Assembly: GCA_002306815.1 (NCBI GenBank)
Contig: DBTA01000035.1
Coordinates: forward strand, 32,606-38,947
Length of the DNA: 6,342 bases
Reading direction: 5' to 3'
DNA from: Dehalococcoidia bacterium UBA1328
Lineage (GTDB): Bacteria; Chloroflexota; Dehalococcoidia; Lucifugimonadales; Lucifugimonadaceae
This document shows, piece after piece, positions 4,867-6,342 of this stretch. Position 1 is the first letter of the stretch; every line of letters begins with the position of its first letter. The position numbers and the translations under genes are program-made. A model generated the notes under the pieces. It saw nothing but the letters and a program-made list of their open reading frames with translations, made no database searches and had not been told where the DNA came from.

Positions 4867-6209
4867 GTTCATCCGTTCCTGATACCGAATCTTCTTCTTC
4901 AGAAGGCGCAACAGCTAAAAAGAAGAAGCGGTTTTACGGTTGGAACATAGTCGCTGCTTCAGCAGCGATAAATGGGTTTGGTGGATCGATCCATTGGCAG
5001 GGATTTACTGTCTTTTTCATCCCGATCTCGCAAAGCCTGGGACTAACGACAGCACAAACCGCAATGCCGTTTGCTCTCTCACGAGTTGAGAATGGCCTGG
5101 TTGGACCGGTCAGCGGCTGGCTGCTCGATAAGTATGGCGTTCGCCGACTCCTGATTGGCGGGACGATTGCCACCGGGGTCGGCTACATCCTTCTTTCACA
5201 AACCAGTACCTTTTTGTCGTTCCTGCTCGTCTACGTTTTCGTAGTTTCGCTCGGATCAACGACGGGATTTATGCAGGCTTCGACAACGGCGTTGAACACG
5301 TGGTTCTCGCGTCGTCGCGGCATGGTGATGTCGATAAATAGCGCCGCATTCCGTCTCGGTGGAGCTTTCATGGTTCCGTTGCTCTCCGTAGCCGTTCTTC
5401 GTTTCGGCTGGGAGACGACAGCAATATGGGTTGGAATTGGCATGATTGTCTTCATTGCACCAATGGGCATTGTGTTCAAAAGATCGCCTGAATCTATCGG
5501 TGCCGGACCCGATGGTGATGCGCTGCCAGCGCTGTCTACCGAACATGAAGCGAACGATTCAGATTCAGATTCCGAAGGAACCAAATCACCCTGTTCAGAG
5601 ATCGCCGATACCGAAGACGATTGGACCGCCAAAGACGCTATCCGCACTCGTGCTTTTTGGACGCTCGCTTTAGGGACCGTTCTCAGGATGTCGGTTCATG
5701 GCACGATATTTGTTCACTTCGTGCCCATCCTGGTCTGGAAGGGCGAAACCCAGCAAATGGGCGCCAACCTGATCGGGTTGCTGGCGCTCGCTTCAGTTCC
5801 TCTAATTCTCGTGTTTGGATGGTTAAGCGATCGTCTTGGCAGACCCCGCATGCTCGCCGGGTGCTACCTGTCTGCCGCAACTTCCCTCATGCTACTCAAC
5901 CTCGTTGATGGAACTTGGCCGATTTTTGCTGCACTGTTGCTGTTTTCCGGAACAGAGATTGGCTCAGGTTTGAACTGGGCGTTAGTCGGAGATCTCTTCG
6001 GCAGGAAACGCTTTGCCACGATTCGAGGACTTCTGTCACCCATTTACAACGTGGCGTTGTTTTCTATGCCGGTCTCGGCGGGTTGGGTTAAAGACGTAAC
6101 TGGTTCTTACGAATTGGTCCTGTGGGTAGGCGCAGGACTTCTTATCGCGGCGGCAGCGGTCTTTTTGACTATCAAAAAACCAGTGCGGACTGATCAAGTC
6201 CCCGCCTGA
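4863..6209 (+). CDS. MFS transporter, oxalate/formate antiporter (OFA)-like / monocarboxylate-type
   Basis: This is a 448-residue inner-membrane secondary transporter with about 12 predicted helices in two halves. A cytosolic N-tail (1-23) is Ser-rich and then basic (AKKKKRF). FYGWNIVAAS opens helix 1, as in OFA and monocarboxylate-porter-like MFS proteins. The MFS loop motif GWLLDKYGVRR (85-95) lies between helices 2 and 3, and its second-half copy GWLSDRLGRPRM (319-330) between helices 8 and 9. Residues 207-258 form a polar, acidic central loop between helices 6 and 7 with a DSDSDSE tract. Near the end, MPVSAGWVKDVTGSYE is also typical of the group. The substrate is not readable; organic acids are common in the family. 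The TTG start overlaps the methyltransferase stop (TTGA), and no ATG, GTG or TTG occurs before helix 1, so the start is secure. It is last in the cluster, and a link to the amidase substrate or product is only inferred from position. Confidence 0.92.
   Translation: MSSSVPDTESSSSEGATAKKKKRFYGWNIVAASAAINGFGGSIHWQGFTVFFIPISQSLGLTTAQTAMPFALSRVENGLVGPVSGWLLDKYGVRRLLIGGTIATGVGYILLSQTSTFLSFLLVYVFVVSLGSTTGFMQASTTALNTWFSRRRGMVMSINSAAFRLGGAFMVPLLSVAVLRFGWETTAIWVGIGMIVFIAPMGIVFKRSPESIGAGPDGDALPALSTEHEANDSDSDSEGTKSPCSEIADTEDDWTAKDAIRTRAFWTLALGTVLRMSVHGTIFVHFVPILVWKGETQQMGANLIGLLALASVPLILVFGWLSDRLGRPRMLAGCYLSAATSLMLLNLVDGTWPIFAALLLFSGTEIGSGLNWALVGDLFGRKRFATIRGLLSPIYNVALFSMPVSAGWVKDVTGSYELVLWVGAGLLIAAAAVFLTIKKPVRTDQVPA
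5556..5573 (+). repeat. Short tandem hexamer (GATTCA-type, three units) coding the DSDSDS tract of the MFS loop
   Basis: GATTCA, GATTCA and GATTCC sit in tandem and in frame, encoding Asp-Ser three times in the acidic loop between the two halves of the transporter. Expansion or contraction would change loop length by two residues without a frameshift. Confidence 0.7.
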
Positions 6210-6223
6210 GATATCTGAAATAA

Positions 6224-6240
6224 GGTTCACCTAAGTGACC
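6224..6240 (+). other. Weak imperfect hairpin after the MFS gene
   Basis: GGTTCAC and GTGACC pair over six positions with one bulged T and a CTAA loop, 15 bp after the MFS stop. It precedes the stronger hairpin at 6248. It has no T-tract and is probably minor or chance. Confidence 0.2.
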
Positions 6241-6282
6241 GAATAAAATAGACTCGCCTAACGACGAGTCTATCTAGTATTT
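6241..6282 (-). terminator. Rho-independent terminator hairpin for tRNA-Pro, probably bidirectional with the MFS cluster
   Basis: ATAGACTCG (6248-6256) and CGAGTCTAT (6265-6273) form a perfect 9-bp stem with an 8-nt loop. On the minus strand the stem is followed directly by a T-rich stretch (TTTATTC, 6247-6241), a good intrinsic terminator 16 bp past the tRNA 3' end. On the plus strand it is followed by CTAGTATTT (6274-6282), a poorer tract, so it may also end the rightward cluster. Confidence 0.7.
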
Positions 6283-6288
6283 CGACAG

Positions 6289-6342
6289 TGGTCGGGGCGA
6301 CAGGATTTGAACCTATGACCTCTGCACCCCCAGTGCAGTGCG
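6289..6342 (-). tRNA. tRNA-Pro, anticodon GGG (3' part; 5' end outside window)
   Basis: The minus strand carries the 3' 54 nt of a tRNA, from position 23 in the D stem to an encoded CCA (complement at 6289-6291). The acceptor 3' strand is CGCCCCG with discriminator A73, and the G72 end implies the C1-G72 pair typical of bacterial tRNA-Pro. The T arm is ATAGG/CCTGT around TTCAAAT. The anticodon stem is CTGCA/TGCAG with loop CTGGGGG, so U33 is followed by anticodon GGG (6331-6329 read on the minus strand) and G37, as expected for proline. It would read CCC and CCU codons. The missing 22 nt cover the acceptor 5' strand and most of the D arm. Confidence 0.93.

Noticed and set aside
5231..5647. 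138-residue open frame on the minus strand within the MFS gene
   Set aside because: It is antisense to a clear transporter gene, with Ser/Glu-rich composition that mirrors the acidic loop and no family pattern.

Overview
The window looks like ordinary chromosomal DNA of a bacterium with moderate GC content. My best guess is a marine Dehalococcoidia/SAR202-type Chloroflexota. This rests on remembered family resemblance: the beta-rich C-terminal domain at the left edge, the ArgRS with a KFSKR loop, and the amidase and OFA-like MFS types. No phylogeny was possible. Only one gene, the carbonic anhydrase homologue, has a clear Shine-Dalgarno sequence. The others start without one, either near a possible promoter or by overlapping the preceding stop codon.

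Layout, left to right. Positions 1-330 hold the 3' end of a protein with an Ig-like/carboxypeptidase-regulatory-like beta domain (+). Positions 385-915 encode a gamma-carbonic-anhydrase-family hexapeptide protein (+). It converges on argS (934-2607, -) across an 18-bp gap containing a palindrome. A 47-bp divergent spacer then leads into a rightward cluster: a small protein (2655-2894), an amidase-signature hydrolase (2927-4342), a single-domain SpoU/TrmH-type RNA 2'-O-methyltransferase (4339-4866) and a 12-helix MFS transporter (4863-6209). The last two junctions are both 4-nt TTGA overlaps within the same octamer, TTGAGTTC. A hairpin at 6248-6273 ends the cluster. It also serves as a terminator for a tRNA-Pro(GGG) gene that enters from the right edge on the minus strand (6289 to the window end).

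The observation I find most interesting is the small protein just before the amidase. Its pattern (GLPI, a His four residues on, and EPTAIFVP near the C-terminus) resembles the GatC-like/AtzG-like (DUF4089) small subunits that partner some amidases. If correct, the cluster encodes a two-subunit amidase with a transporter that might import its substrate or export its product. The methyltransferase has no obvious link to that chemistry and may simply be carried in the operon. I see no mobile element, CRISPR array, prophage gene or clearly new defence or biosynthetic system.
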